Below are positions 54,004 to 62,065 of a stretch of 64,000 nt of DNA, in pieces. The notes beneath the pieces were generated by a model. The model did no database searches and was not told the DNA's origin. It was given only the letters and a program-made list of their open reading frames with translations. The translations under genes and the position numbers were made by a program. The stretch covers positions 620,001 to 684,000 of the forward strand of contig NZ_FYFA01000001.1 of the NCBI RefSeq assembly GCF_900188435.1. The letters run 5' to 3'. The first letter of the stretch is position 1. Each line of letters starts with the position of its first letter. The stretch is from Marinobacter sp. es.048 (GTDB lineage: Bacteria > Pseudomonadota > Gammaproteobacteria > Pseudomonadales > Oleiphilaceae).

Positions 54004-55989
54004 TCAACCGTTGTCGGAACTCGTCCCGGTCGGGATCTCCCGGGCTTCCACCAGCTTGAAATTGATCTGCCTGCGTTCCTCGTCTACCCCTGCAAAGCTT
54101 ACCGTTACCGGTTGTTCCAGTTGGAAGATGCGTCCGTTCTTGTTGTGGATCAGGCGCAGGGTAACCGGATCAAAGCTGTACTTGCCATCAAGATCCTTGC
54201 AGCTGACGAACCCTTCCAGACCATTGGCATCCAGGCGGACGAAGAAGCCGGCAGGCACGGTGCGGCTGATAACGCCGGGCATGGGTTCTTCGCCGAGGGT
54301 TTTTGCGAAGTCACTCTTGAGCCAGGCTTCCAGACTGTTGGCGGCCTGACGGGCGCGGATCTGAGCAGCTTGCAGGGCCTCCAGCTGATCCTCACTCAAG
54401 GCCTTCATGGGAGTATCCCACAGCGCCGACTTGATCAGCCGGTGCACGTAGAAGTCCGAGAACTTGCGCAGTGGCGAGGTAAAGGTGGTGTAGGCGTCCA
54501 GGCCCATACCATGGTGGGGGGCGGGCTTGAAGCTCAGCTCGGACCGGGCCAGTTGGCGGGACAGTATGGCCTTGACCGGTACCTCGGCTTCCAGGGCGTC
54601 TGTTTCCTTCATCAGTTTGCGGAAGCCCTCGGCCTGATGGGCGTCGACTCCCGAGAGGTGCGGTGCGTGACTGTCGATCAATGCCCGAATGTTTTCGGCG
54701 CGATCATCCCGTAATCCGGGATGCTGGATGAACAGGCCGGCGGTGTGGTTGCTCAGGAAGTCCGCGGCACAGCGGTTGGCAGCGACCATGCACTCTTCCA
54801 CCAGCCGATGGGCTTCATTCTGGATGGACGGTTCGATCAGCCGAATACGCTTGTTTTCGTCCAGCCGGAGGCGGAATTCCGGTCGGTCACCACTCAGCAA
54901 CGCATGCTCGCCGCGCCACTTCCGAAGTGCTGTCGCTGCCTGGTGCAGTTGGTCCAGACTGTTGGCGACGGCGTCCGGCAGTGCCTTGATGTCGTCGTCT
55001 TCACGACCTTCGATCAGATTCGAGACCAGCTCGTAACTGAGCTTGCCCTTGGACTGGATAACCGCCTGATGAAAGCTGTAGTCGCCAAGGCTGCCATCGT
55101 TGTTAACCTGAAGATCGCATACCAGGGCCAGGCGCTTGGCCTCCGGCATCAACGAGCACAGGCGGGTGCTGATGCTGTCTGGCAGCATGGGCAGGGGCTC
55201 GCCCGGGAAATAAATAGCGGTGGCCCGATTGAACGCTTCCTGTTCCGCCGGGCTGTCGGTGTCGATCACAGCGGTCGGATCGGCAATGGCAATCGACAAC
55301 GACCAGCCGGTGGCGTTGGGTTCGGCCAGCAGGGCATCGTCCATGTCCTGGGTGCCCGGACTGTCGATAGTCACGTAGGGGCGATCCGTGCGGTCCTCCC
55401 GCCCGGCTTCCCGGGATTCGATGTCACTGTCACTGAGGCTGTCGGCCTGAGTGCGCACTTCGTCCGGCCAGGTGTCCGCCAGGTCAAAGGTTGCGAGGGT
55501 GAAGGAACGTTCGATGCCCGGTTCCCCGGCCTTGCCGATCACCCGCAACACCTTGGCCTGGCCCTTGCCGTCCTTGATCGGATGTTTGTGGATCTGGCAG
55601 TAGATGTAATCGTCCTGCTGGGCATTCATTCGTTCTTTGGGGGGAATGAAGATCCAGCGGTTGATGCCCGGCGTTTCGGGTACCACGAAATGTCCTTTGC
55701 CTTTTACCAGGTAACGACCCACAAAGGTGTTAAGGCGGGTTTCCAGGAGTTCGTCCACCACGCCCTGGATTTTGCCTTTCTCGACTTCCTGCTCGGTGAC
55801 ATTCACCCGGTCCCCGGGCAGCACCTTCTGCATTTCCTCGGGGGGAAGGAAAACATCCCGGCCCTCGTCGAGCGCTACAAATCCGAAGCGGCCATTGGTG
55901 GCTTTGACGGTACCTGGAAAGACCACCTTGTTGTCCTTGATATCCGATTTCAGCTGGCGCAACTGGCTGAGGGCGTCGGCATTGAGCAT
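54004..55989 (-). CDS. rnb: Exoribonuclease II (RNase II/R family)
   Basis: A 661-residue 3'-5' exoribonuclease. Residues 20-80 and 85-150 are cold-shock-like RNA-binding domains. The RNB catalytic domain carries the metal-binding Asp cluster DSPGTQDMDDAL (near 212-223), and an S1 domain (PGVISRTVPAGFFVRLDANGLEGFV) closes the protein at about 570-650. The size fits RNase II rather than the longer RNase R. It degrades single-stranded RNA processively. Confidence 0.92.
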   Translation of the reverse strand: MLNADALSQLRQLKSDIKDNKVVFPGTVKATNGRFGFVALDEGRDVFLPPEEMQKVLPGDRVNVTEQEVEKGKIQGVVDELLETRLNTFVGRYLVKGKGHFVVPETPGINRWIFIPPKERMNAQQDDYIYCQIHKHPIKDGKGQAKVLRVIGKAGEPGIERSFTLATFDLADTWPDEVRTQADSLSDSDIESREAGREDRTDRPYVTIDSPGTQDMDDALLAEPNATGWSLSIAIADPTAVIDTDSPAEQEAFNRATAIYFPGEPLPMLPDSISTRLCSLMPEAKRLALVCDLQVNNDGSLGDYSFHQAVIQSKGKLSYELVSNLIEGREDDDIKALPDAVANSLDQLHQAATALRKWRGEHALLSGDRPEFRLRLDENKRIRLIEPSIQNEAHRLVEECMVAANRCAADFLSNHTAGLFIQHPGLRDDRAENIRALIDSHAPHLSGVDAHQAEGFRKLMKETDALEAEVPVKAILSRQLARSELSFKPAPHHGMGLDAYTTFTSPLRKFSDFYVHRLIKSALWDTPMKALSEDQLEALQAAQIRARQAANSLEAWLKSDFAKTLGEEPMPGVISRTVPAGFFVRLDANGLEGFVSCKDLDGKYSFDPVTLRLIHNKNGRIFQLEQPVTVSFAGVDEERRQINFKLVEAREIPTGTSSDNG

Positions 55990-56061
55990 GAAGTAACCTG
56001 GCTGGTAAAAAATGAATGATGGGGCGGAGTATAACGGTTATGGCGGTATGAGTCAGACCCG

Positions 56062-57780
56062 TTACGCGGGGTTAATCTCCGGGTCTTCCGAGGTGGTAAT
56101 ACAGACCCGGTTCCGGCCTTCATGCTTGGCTTGATAAAGGGCCCGATCTGCCTGGCGAAGAATGGTGTCGGTGCTGTCACCTGGCAGGGCGAAATAACCT
56201 CCCACACTGACCGTAACCGGCGTTCCGGTTTTCTGGCTTTCCTGTTCCACGGATTCCCGGATTCGAAGTGCGATGCGGCTCAACGTCTCGGGGTCGCAGG
56301 GTGACAGCAGAACCACGAATTCGTCACCACCCCAGCGCCCGGGATGATCGTAGGGGCGCACTCCAGCTTTCAGCCACAGCGCTACCCGGCACAGGATCTG
56401 ATCGCCCGCCTGATGGCCCAGGTTGTCGTTGATACTCTTGAAATGGTCAATGTCCAGCCAGAGTACGCCAAAGCCGGTTTCCTGGCGGCGGGCCCGCTGG
56501 ATTTCCTCATCGAGAACCTCGTCCAGGCCGCGACGGTTTTTCAGACCGGTCAGGGGATCGATCCGGGCCAGTCGGTTCAGTTCATCGGTTCGTTGCGCGA
56601 CTTTTTCTTCGAGTTCCCGGGTAGAGTTGCCCAGGCTCTGAGTCATTTTCTCGAAATGATCGGCCAGCCAGCCGATCTCGTTATCGGGTTTATCCAGCCG
56701 TGGCAGGTCGAAGCTGCCCTCCCGGACTTTTTCCACGGCGTGTTCGAGGCTCATGATGGGCTTGAGAATGCGGGACTGAATAATCAGGTGGAACAACACC
56801 AGTGTGACCAGCAGTGTGCCCAGGAACACGGCCACCAAAGGCCACAGGTAGCTGGTTGGCAGGAGCGTATTGAGGTCGAGAAGGGTGATTTCAAACCAGC
56901 CAATCGCGGGGAGGAAGGCAACTCCCGCTAGATGCTTGCGGCCATCCACGGTCACAAAACCGCTTTCTACCTCGCCAGCCTGGTCTCCGCGCTTTTTCAA
57001 CAGTTGCAGCATTCCGAGGATCTGCTGTTTGTCCTGAGGATCATCGAACAATAGGTCGACCGTGTTCTTCTGACCTTCGGGTTTGATGATGCTGGCGAAG
57101 TCGATGTAGTTCCGGTCACGGTATAGCTGAATGGCGCCGTTGTAGTCCACGAACAGGGTTGTGATGCCCTCCTGGCCGATGTCGACAATATCCTGCAGGA
57201 AAGCGTCCAGACTCAGACCGGTACCGACCATGCCAACAATCTCGCCGGCCTCGTTGCGCATCAACACATCGATCCAGAGCTTGGTGACGCCCAGTTCGGT
57301 ATCCGGATTGACGTTCAGGTGGAAGTCCCGACCTTCATCAATCAGCTGGAAAAACCAGGCGTCGTCGGGTTTTTCTTTATCGAGAACATATCGGAACTGA
57401 CTGCCGGCGTATTCGTTTTCCTCGTTGTTGTAGTAGTAGTGGCCATTCTCAACAAGAGCAACGAAGTAATTGTTGTCCCGGAAATTGGAACGAAAACTCT
57501 CCATCTGGCGGATGGCTTCAGATTCAAGCGCGGCATCATCCGGATTTCTGGCCCAGTCGAGTAATGCCGGAGAGCTGGCCATCTGTTTGGCTAGCCCAAT
57601 CTCCCGTTCCAGGGACTGCAGTAGTCGAGCGCTATCGTAGCGCACCTGTATTTCTGCAACCTGCTGGCCCCAGCGTTCGATGATGTTTTCGGACAGCTCC
57701 CGGTAAGCCAGCCACGAAGCCAGTGAAGCCACAACTATCAGACTGGCGGCCAGACCAAGGATTCGGGTTTTAAGGCTCAA
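56062..57780 (-). CDS. Membrane diguanylate cyclase with periplasmic sensor (dCACHE-like)
   Basis: A 572-residue protein. A first membrane helix (residues 7-28) and a second near 315-340 flank a large periplasmic sensor domain that looks like dCACHE (YFVALVENGHYYYNNEENEY, WIDVLMRNEAGEIVGMVGTGLSL). Then come HAMP, a short coiled coil and a GGDEF domain with the intact signature GRWGGDEFVVL and LWLDIDHFKSIND. It should make cyclic di-GMP in response to an external small molecule. I favour the TTG start at 57780 (GAGAGG upstream, giving a MSLKTRILGLAAS-like start); a GTG at 57831 is possible. Confidence 0.88.
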   Translation of the reverse strand: MSLKTRILGLAASLIVVASLASWLAYRELSENIIERWGQQVAEIQVRYDSARLLQSLEREIGLAKQMASSPALLDWARNPDDAALESEAIRQMESFRSNFRDNNYFVALVENGHYYYNNEENEYAGSQFRYVLDKEKPDDAWFFQLIDEGRDFHLNVNPDTELGVTKLWIDVLMRNEAGEIVGMVGTGLSLDAFLQDIVDIGQEGITTLFVDYNGAIQLYRDRNYIDFASIIKPEGQKNTVDLLFDDPQDKQQILGMLQLLKKRGDQAGEVESGFVTVDGRKHLAGVAFLPAIGWFEITLLDLNTLLPTSYLWPLVAVFLGTLLVTLVLFHLIIQSRILKPIMSLEHAVEKVREGSFDLPRLDKPDNEIGWLADHFEKMTQSLGNSTRELEEKVAQRTDELNRLARIDPLTGLKNRRGLDEVLDEEIQRARRQETGFGVLWLDIDHFKSINDNLGHQAGDQILCRVALWLKAGVRPYDHPGRWGGDEFVVLLSPCDPETLSRIALRIRESVEQESQKTGTPVTVSVGGYFALPGDSTDTILRQADRALYQAKHEGRNRVCITTSEDPEINPA

Positions 57781-57884
57781 CGAGGATCCCTCTCGGTTTT
57801 TCTGGGTTTCTGGGCGCCAATGATAGAACACCGGTTAACCAGAGTGTAGAAAAAACGGACAGGGCGTGGCGAGATTTTGGAGGA

Positions 57885-57921
57885 AAAACGGTCGCAAGGG
57901 CCACATAGCGAAGGCCCTTGC
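57885..57921 (-). terminator. Terminator of the copper operon
   Basis: Perfect 9-bp stem GCAAGGGCC / GGCCCTTGC (57894-57902 with 57913-57921), followed on the minus strand by a GTTTTTCC run a few bases later, just after the DUF411 gene. Confidence 0.8.
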
Positions 57922-57934
57922 TCCTTGATCAATG

Positions 57935-58384
57935 TCAATTGTGCTCGGAAAAGATCCTGGTCTGTCCTGCCTCGTTAAACAGGATGACCTTGTAATGATC
58001 TTGCCGGTCGCCCATCTCCATGCCGGGCGACCCCATGGGCATGCCGGGCACGCTCAGGCCGGTGGCCCGGGGCGCTTCGCTGATCAGACGCTTGATGTCG
58101 TCTGCCGGCACATGACCTTCAATGACGTAATCTCCGACAAAGGCGGTGTGGCAACTGCCAAGACCGGCGATCAGGCCGGCATCGGCCTTGATCCTGCCCA
58201 TGTCGTTGGTTTCGGTTGCTTTCACCTCGAAGCCATTTTCTTCCAGGTGATCGATCCAGTCATCGCAGCAGCCGCAAGTGGGGGATTTGTAGACGTGAAT
58301 ACTCTGGGCCGCGCCCGCAGCCAGCGCCGTGGTGCTGAACCCCAGAGCTGCCATCAGGCCAAAAGCCAGCGTGTGTTTTTTCAT
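57935..58384 (-). CDS. Periplasmic DUF411 metal-binding protein
   Basis: A 149-residue protein with signal peptide (cleavage near ALAAG, residue 22). The DUF411 signature is KSPTCGCCDDWIDHLEENGF (Cys37, Cys39, Cys40), and GSCHTAFVGDYVIEGHVPADDIKRLI adds a fourth Cys. The mature C-terminus is Met-rich (PGMPMGSPGMEMG), suited to Cu(I). DUF411 proteins are usually found in copper or silver resistance clusters, as here. GAGG precedes the ATG. It is the last gene of the merR-copA operon. Confidence 0.92.
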   Translation of the reverse strand: MKKHTLAFGLMAALGFSTTALAAGAAQSIHVYKSPTCGCCDDWIDHLEENGFEVKATETNDMGRIKADAGLIAGLGSCHTAFVGDYVIEGHVPADDIKRLISEAPRATGLSVPGMPMGSPGMEMGDRQDHYKVILFNEAGQTRIFSEHN

Positions 58385-58394
58385 GGCAAGTACC

Positions 58395-58511
58395 TCAGTG
58401 GTGATGTTGATGTTCACGTGAGCCTGTGTCGTCAGAACCGGACAGCCAGAACCACCAGACGATGGCCGCCATCAGGGCGAGTCCTCCAACGTTAACCAGC
58501 AGTGTTTCCAT
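58395..58511 (-). CDS. 38-residue membrane protein between copA and DUF411
   Basis: A short gene encoding [20 protein letters not shown] followed by FWLSGSDDTGSREHQHHH. It has a single membrane helix (residues 5-24) and a C-terminal polar tail ending in His-Gln-His-His-His. Its ATG shares one base with the copA stop codon (TGATG) and has AGGAG at good spacing, so it is translated by coupling to copA. It ends 10 bases before the DUF411 start. The His tail suggests metal handling next to CopA. I cannot name a family. Confidence 0.75.
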   Translation of the reverse strand: METLLVNVGGLALMAAIVWWFWLSGSDDTGSREHQHHH

Positions 58512-61132
58512 CAATTCCGCTCCTGTTGCTGTTTCGGATCACTGTTGCTGTCGTTCTTTTCCGGCCGGTGACTGGTTCGGAACAGCCTCAGACGGTTGGC
58601 GTTCGAGACAACGGTCACGGAAGACAGGGACATGGCGGCACCTGCCAGAATCGGGCTCATCAGTATTCCCCAGACAGGGTAGAGCAGGCCGGCGGCCACC
58701 GGAATACCCATTGTGTTGTATACGAACGCGCCAAACAGGTTCTGGTGAATATTTTTCACCGTGGCCCGGGAAATCTCGATGGCATCGGGCACGCCGTGCA
58801 GGGAACCACGCATCAGAGTGATGCCGGCGCTCTCAATGGCCACATCCGTGCCGGTGCCGATGGCAAAGCCGACGTCCGCCGCTGCCAGGGCCGGAGCATC
58901 GTTGATGCCGTCGCCAACCATGGCGACGATATGGCCCTTGCCGCGCATTTCGCTGACCACCTCGGCCTTGTCTTCGGGCAGCACTTCCGCCCGGTAGTCA
59001 TCGATACCGGCCTTCTTCGCGATGGCCTTCGCGGTGGCGTCGACATCGCCGGTGACCATCATCACCTTGATGCCGGCCTCGTGGAGGCGCTGGATCGCGG
59101 CCTTGGAGTCCGGTTTGATGGCGTCGGCAACACCGATGACTCCCAGGGCCTCGTTACCCAATGCCAGGAAAAGAGGAGTGCCGGCTTCTTCGGTGATCGA
59201 GCGGGCGGCATCGGCCAGATCGTCCAGGGCAATGCCCTGTTCTTCCAGCCAGCGACGGTTGCCCAGTCGCACGGGCTTGCCGTCGAGTTCACCTTGCACG
59301 CCTTTGCCATTCAGGGCTTCAAAACCGGTCACCTTCTCCGGCTCGGCGCTTTCCTCTTCGGCCTTCGCCAGAATGGCCTCAGCCAGAGGGTGTTCGGAGT
59401 GTTGTTCCAGCCCCGCTGCGAGAGCCAGCAGGTGCTGCTCATCCCCGCTGCTGGCGTGAACCCGGGTAACCGCCGGATGGCCTTCGGTGATGGTGCCGGT
59501 TTTATCCAGTATCACCAGGTCCAGCTTGCCAGCGGTCTGAAGGGCATCGCCCTGGCGGATCAGCGCGCCGTATTCCGCGGCCTTGCCAACACCGACCATG
59601 ACCGACATCGGCGTGGCCAGACCCAGAGCGCAGGGACAGGCAATGATCAGCACGGTGGTGGCAGCCACCATCATGTGAACCACGGCCGGTTCCGGCCCGA
59701 CGTTGTACCAGACCAGCGCCGCCGCTACCGCAATCAGCATGACGGTGGGCACGAACACCGACGAAATCTTGTCGGCAAGCCGACCAATGGCGGGCTTGGA
59801 GCCCTGGGCTTTCTTCACCAGTTTGATAATCTGGGCCAGCGCGGTTTCACTGCCTACCCGGGTGGCCTCATAGACGATCGAACCGTGGGTATTCAGGGTG
59901 CCGGCAGAAACCTCATCGCCTTCCGATTTGCTCACCGGCATGGGCTCACCCGTGAGCATGCTCTCATCAATGCGGGTGGAGCCTTCGGCAATCACGCCAT
60001 CGACCGGTAATTTCTCCCCGGGCCTTACCCGGATATGATCGCCCTTGCGAACCTCCTCGACCGGAAGGTCCTGCTCTTCACCATCGCGAATCACCCGCGC
60101 CGTTTTTGCCCGCAGGTCCAGCAACCGGCGAACGGCCTCGGAAGTCTTGCCCTTGGCCCGAAGCTCCAGCGCCTGACCCAGGTTGATCAGGCCGATAATC
60201 ATCGCCGAGGCCTCAAAGTAGACATGACGAGCCATCTCCGGCAGAGCACCGGGAATACTTGCCACGACAATGGAATAGAGCCAGGCGGTGCCGGTACCCA
60301 GGGCAATCAGGGTGTCCATGTTGGCGTTGTGGTGCCGGAAGGCCTTCCAGGCGCCGGTATAAAAATGCCCGCCGGTGGCGGCCATCACGATCAGTGTCAG
60401 CACACCCAGGCCGAGCCAGGTGCCCTGGTTGGCGTCCGTCACCATCATGGTGCCGAAGCCCATGCCCCAGACCATCAGCCCAAGACCCAGGCCCAGACTT
60501 ACCGCCATCTTCACCAGCAGGGTCTTGTACTGCTTCCGGTCTTGCTCCTGCTTGCGATCGTCGGCTTCGTCCTCGTCCTCAATCACGCTGGCGCCATAGC
60601 CGGAACTCTCGACCGCCTTCACCAGCGCCTCGGGATCGGCATCGCCCGTGGCCGTGGCTGTGTTGTCTGCCAGGTTCATGTGGGCATGACTGATACCGGA
60701 GACCGACATCAGGGCCTTCTCAATTGTGTTTACACAGGAGGCACAGGTCGCTCCCGTCACCGACAGATGAATCTGCCCGTTCGCACCGGTTGTCGCTTCA
60801 GAGCCCGTCGGCGCCGAATCTTCTCCGGTTGTCTGATCTTCAGGGTTTTCGATGGAGTCGGCCTTTTCCTTGTTACCTGAAGAACAGCAACTGTCCGGCT
60901 CGGCGCCTTTCTGGAAAGGCTCAGCCGGGTAGCCGGTCTCGGTAACAATACGCGCCGCCTCAGCGGCATCGACACCTTCCGGCAAGGCCACGGTCTGCTT
61001 TTCCAGATCTACCTCGACCAGCCCGGTATCGCCGGTCAATGGTTCCAGTGCGTTGCGAATCTTCTTCGCACAGCCCTGGCACGACGCCCCGGAAATGCTG
61101 AGCGTCGTTTGTAAAACAGGTGTGTCAGTCAT
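58511..61132 (-). CDS. copA: Copper-exporting P1B-type ATPase
   Basis: An 873-residue P-type ATPase. Two N-terminal heavy-metal domains carry CQGC (18-21) and CASC (130-133), joined by a linker with a CysCys pair (82-83) and acidic residues. Then follow the transport-site CPC in [12 protein letters not shown], the phosphorylated Asp in DKTGTITEG and the hinge [10 protein letters not shown]. The last helices read [11 protein letters not shown] and [12 protein letters not shown], the YN and MxxSS pattern of Cu(I)-selective enzymes. It exports Cu(I) from cytosol to periplasm. It lies 6 bases after the MerR gene. Confidence 0.96.
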   Translation of the reverse strand: MTDTPVLQTTLSISGASCQGCAKKIRNALEPLTGDTGLVEVDLEKQTVALPEGVDAAEAARIVTETGYPAEPFQKGAEPDSCCSSGNKEKADSIENPEDQTTGEDSAPTGSEATTGANGQIHLSVTGATCASCVNTIEKALMSVSGISHAHMNLADNTATATGDADPEALVKAVESSGYGASVIEDEDEADDRKQEQDRKQYKTLLVKMAVSLGLGLGLMVWGMGFGTMMVTDANQGTWLGLGVLTLIVMAATGGHFYTGAWKAFRHHNANMDTLIALGTGTAWLYSIVVASIPGALPEMARHVYFEASAMIIGLINLGQALELRAKGKTSEAVRRLLDLRAKTARVIRDGEEQDLPVEEVRKGDHIRVRPGEKLPVDGVIAEGSTRIDESMLTGEPMPVSKSEGDEVSAGTLNTHGSIVYEATRVGSETALAQIIKLVKKAQGSKPAIGRLADKISSVFVPTVMLIAVAAALVWYNVGPEPAVVHMMVAATTVLIIACPCALGLATPMSVMVGVGKAAEYGALIRQGDALQTAGKLDLVILDKTGTITEGHPAVTRVHASSGDEQHLLALAAGLEQHSEHPLAEAILAKAEEESAEPEKVTGFEALNGKGVQGELDGKPVRLGNRRWLEEQGIALDDLADAARSITEEAGTPLFLALGNEALGVIGVADAIKPDSKAAIQRLHEAGIKVMMVTGDVDATAKAIAKKAGIDDYRAEVLPEDKAEVVSEMRGKGHIVAMVGDGINDAPALAAADVGFAIGTGTDVAIESAGITLMRGSLHGVPDAIEISRATVKNIHQNLFGAFVYNTMGIPVAAGLLYPVWGILMSPILAGAAMSLSSVTVVSNANRLRLFRTSHRPEKNDSNSDPKQQQERN

Positions 61133-61138
61133 CCAGAA

Positions 61139-61582
61139 TCACCCCTCGTTCTGTTCGTTTGCCCCGCAACAGGGCGCCGGATCATCCCAGTGCTCGATCA
61201 ACCGGCAGATTGTATGGCCATCCGGCGTACCATCCGGCATGTCCTGCCAGGCAGCCAACGCAGCGGTCATCCGCTTGCGCAGCTGCTGCAATTCCCGAAT
61301 TTCCCGCTCAACCTCCGCCAGCCGGTGCTGAAACACATCCCGCACCATCGGACACGGCGAATGATGATCGTCCGCCTGATCCAGAATCTGCCGTATCTCG
61401 GGTAACGAAAATCCCAGCTGTCGGGCCTTGCGGGCAAACCGAAGCCGTCGGAGATCCTCAGCATCGAACTGCTGGTAGTTGTTGTCCGGGTTACGGGTCG
61501 GCTTGAGCAGGTTCTCGCGGGTGTAAAACCGGACCGTATCCGGGTTTACGCCAGCGGCTTCTGCAATCTCTTTAACTTTCAT
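61139..61582 (-). CDS. MerR family metal-responsive regulator of the copper operon
   Basis: A 147-residue MerR protein: winged helix (VKEIAEAAGVNPDTVRFYTRENLLKPTRNPDNNYQQF), long dimerisation helix, then a metal-binding end. Aligned by eye to CueR, residue 77 is Cys (HHSPCPMV), where Cu(I)-sensing CueR has Ser and divalent-metal sensors such as ZntR and PbrR have Cys. Further cysteines are Cys126 (HTICRLIE) and Cys138/139; the usual Cys near 112 is missing (Trp/Gln). It is first in the operon, behind a MerR-type promoter that would make it autoregulated. Confidence 0.9.
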   Translation of the reverse strand: MKVKEIAEAAGVNPDTVRFYTRENLLKPTRNPDNNYQQFDAEDLRRLRFARKARQLGFSLPEIRQILDQADDHHSPCPMVRDVFQHRLAEVEREIRELQQLRKRMTAALAAWQDMPDGTPDGHTICRLIEHWDDPAPCCGANEQNEG

Positions 61583-61638
61583 CGTCTGTTCTCAATTCGG
61601 TTCTGCCTCAACACGGCAAAATCCTTTACATTGAGAAT

Positions 61639-61670
61639 AGCCTAAAACCTGTGAGCAACTCACAGGTCAA
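61639..61670 (-). promoter_or_regulatory. MerR-type promoter and operator of the copper operon
   Basis: On the minus strand TTGACC (-35, 61670-61665) and TAGGCT (-10, 61644-61639) are separated by 20 bp, longer than the normal 17. The spacer holds a perfect dyad, ACCTGTGAG and CTCACAGGT around three bases (61647-61667). Over-long spacers with a central dyad are the mark of MerR-activated promoters, and the elements resemble those of copA/cueR promoters. Confidence 0.85.
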
Positions 61671-61703
61671 AGGTTTTTTGGGGAAGAAGTCTGAGGAGGG
61701 CTA

Positions 61704-62015
61704 TTAATCCCGGGAGCGTAGAAACGTACCGCAGGTCTTGCACTGATCCGGCGCCATCAGCTTCGCCTGCCAGCCAATCTTGTGGCCACAGGCCGGGCAA
61801 GCCAGCTTCAGTTGCAGAACAATAATGGGCGTGATCAGAGCGGCGATCAGAACACCCAGGGGGCCCCAGCTGTCACCGCTGGACAATCCCAGTTGACTGC
61901 TGAACACCAGAATGATGGTAAGCGCCATAAACGCAAAAATGAAATAGTTCCGGTTCCAGCGTTCCCACTGGCGAATCTTCTCGTCCTGTTCCGGAGTCAG
62001 GTATTGCGCAGCCAT
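61704..62015 (-). CDS. Small zinc-ribbon membrane protein of unknown function
   Basis: A 103-residue protein: N-terminal amphipathic helix (YLTPEQDEKIRQWERWNRN), two membrane helices (about 24-42 and 50-70) and a C-terminal zinc ribbon CPACGHKIG...CKTCG. I do not recognise a named family. It lies between the copper operon and a c-di-GMP gene on the same strand; a link to either is unclear. GGTGAG before the ATG is an acceptable ribosome binding site. Confidence 0.75.
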   Translation of the reverse strand: MAAQYLTPEQDEKIRQWERWNRNYFIFAFMALTIILVFSSQLGLSSGDSWGPLGVLIAALITPIIVLQLKLACPACGHKIGWQAKLMAPDQCKTCGTFLRSRD

Positions 62016-62065
62016 AGAATCTCACCTGGAGGATTTATTCGTATCTTGGGGACGGGCCGCGGCAA

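Noticed and set aside
54721..56019. 432-residue open frame on the plus strand
   Set aside because: Antisense to the RNase II gene with no recognisable motif or ribosome binding site.
58502..60010. 502-residue open frame opposite copA
   Set aside because: Pure shadow of a well-defined P-type ATPase.
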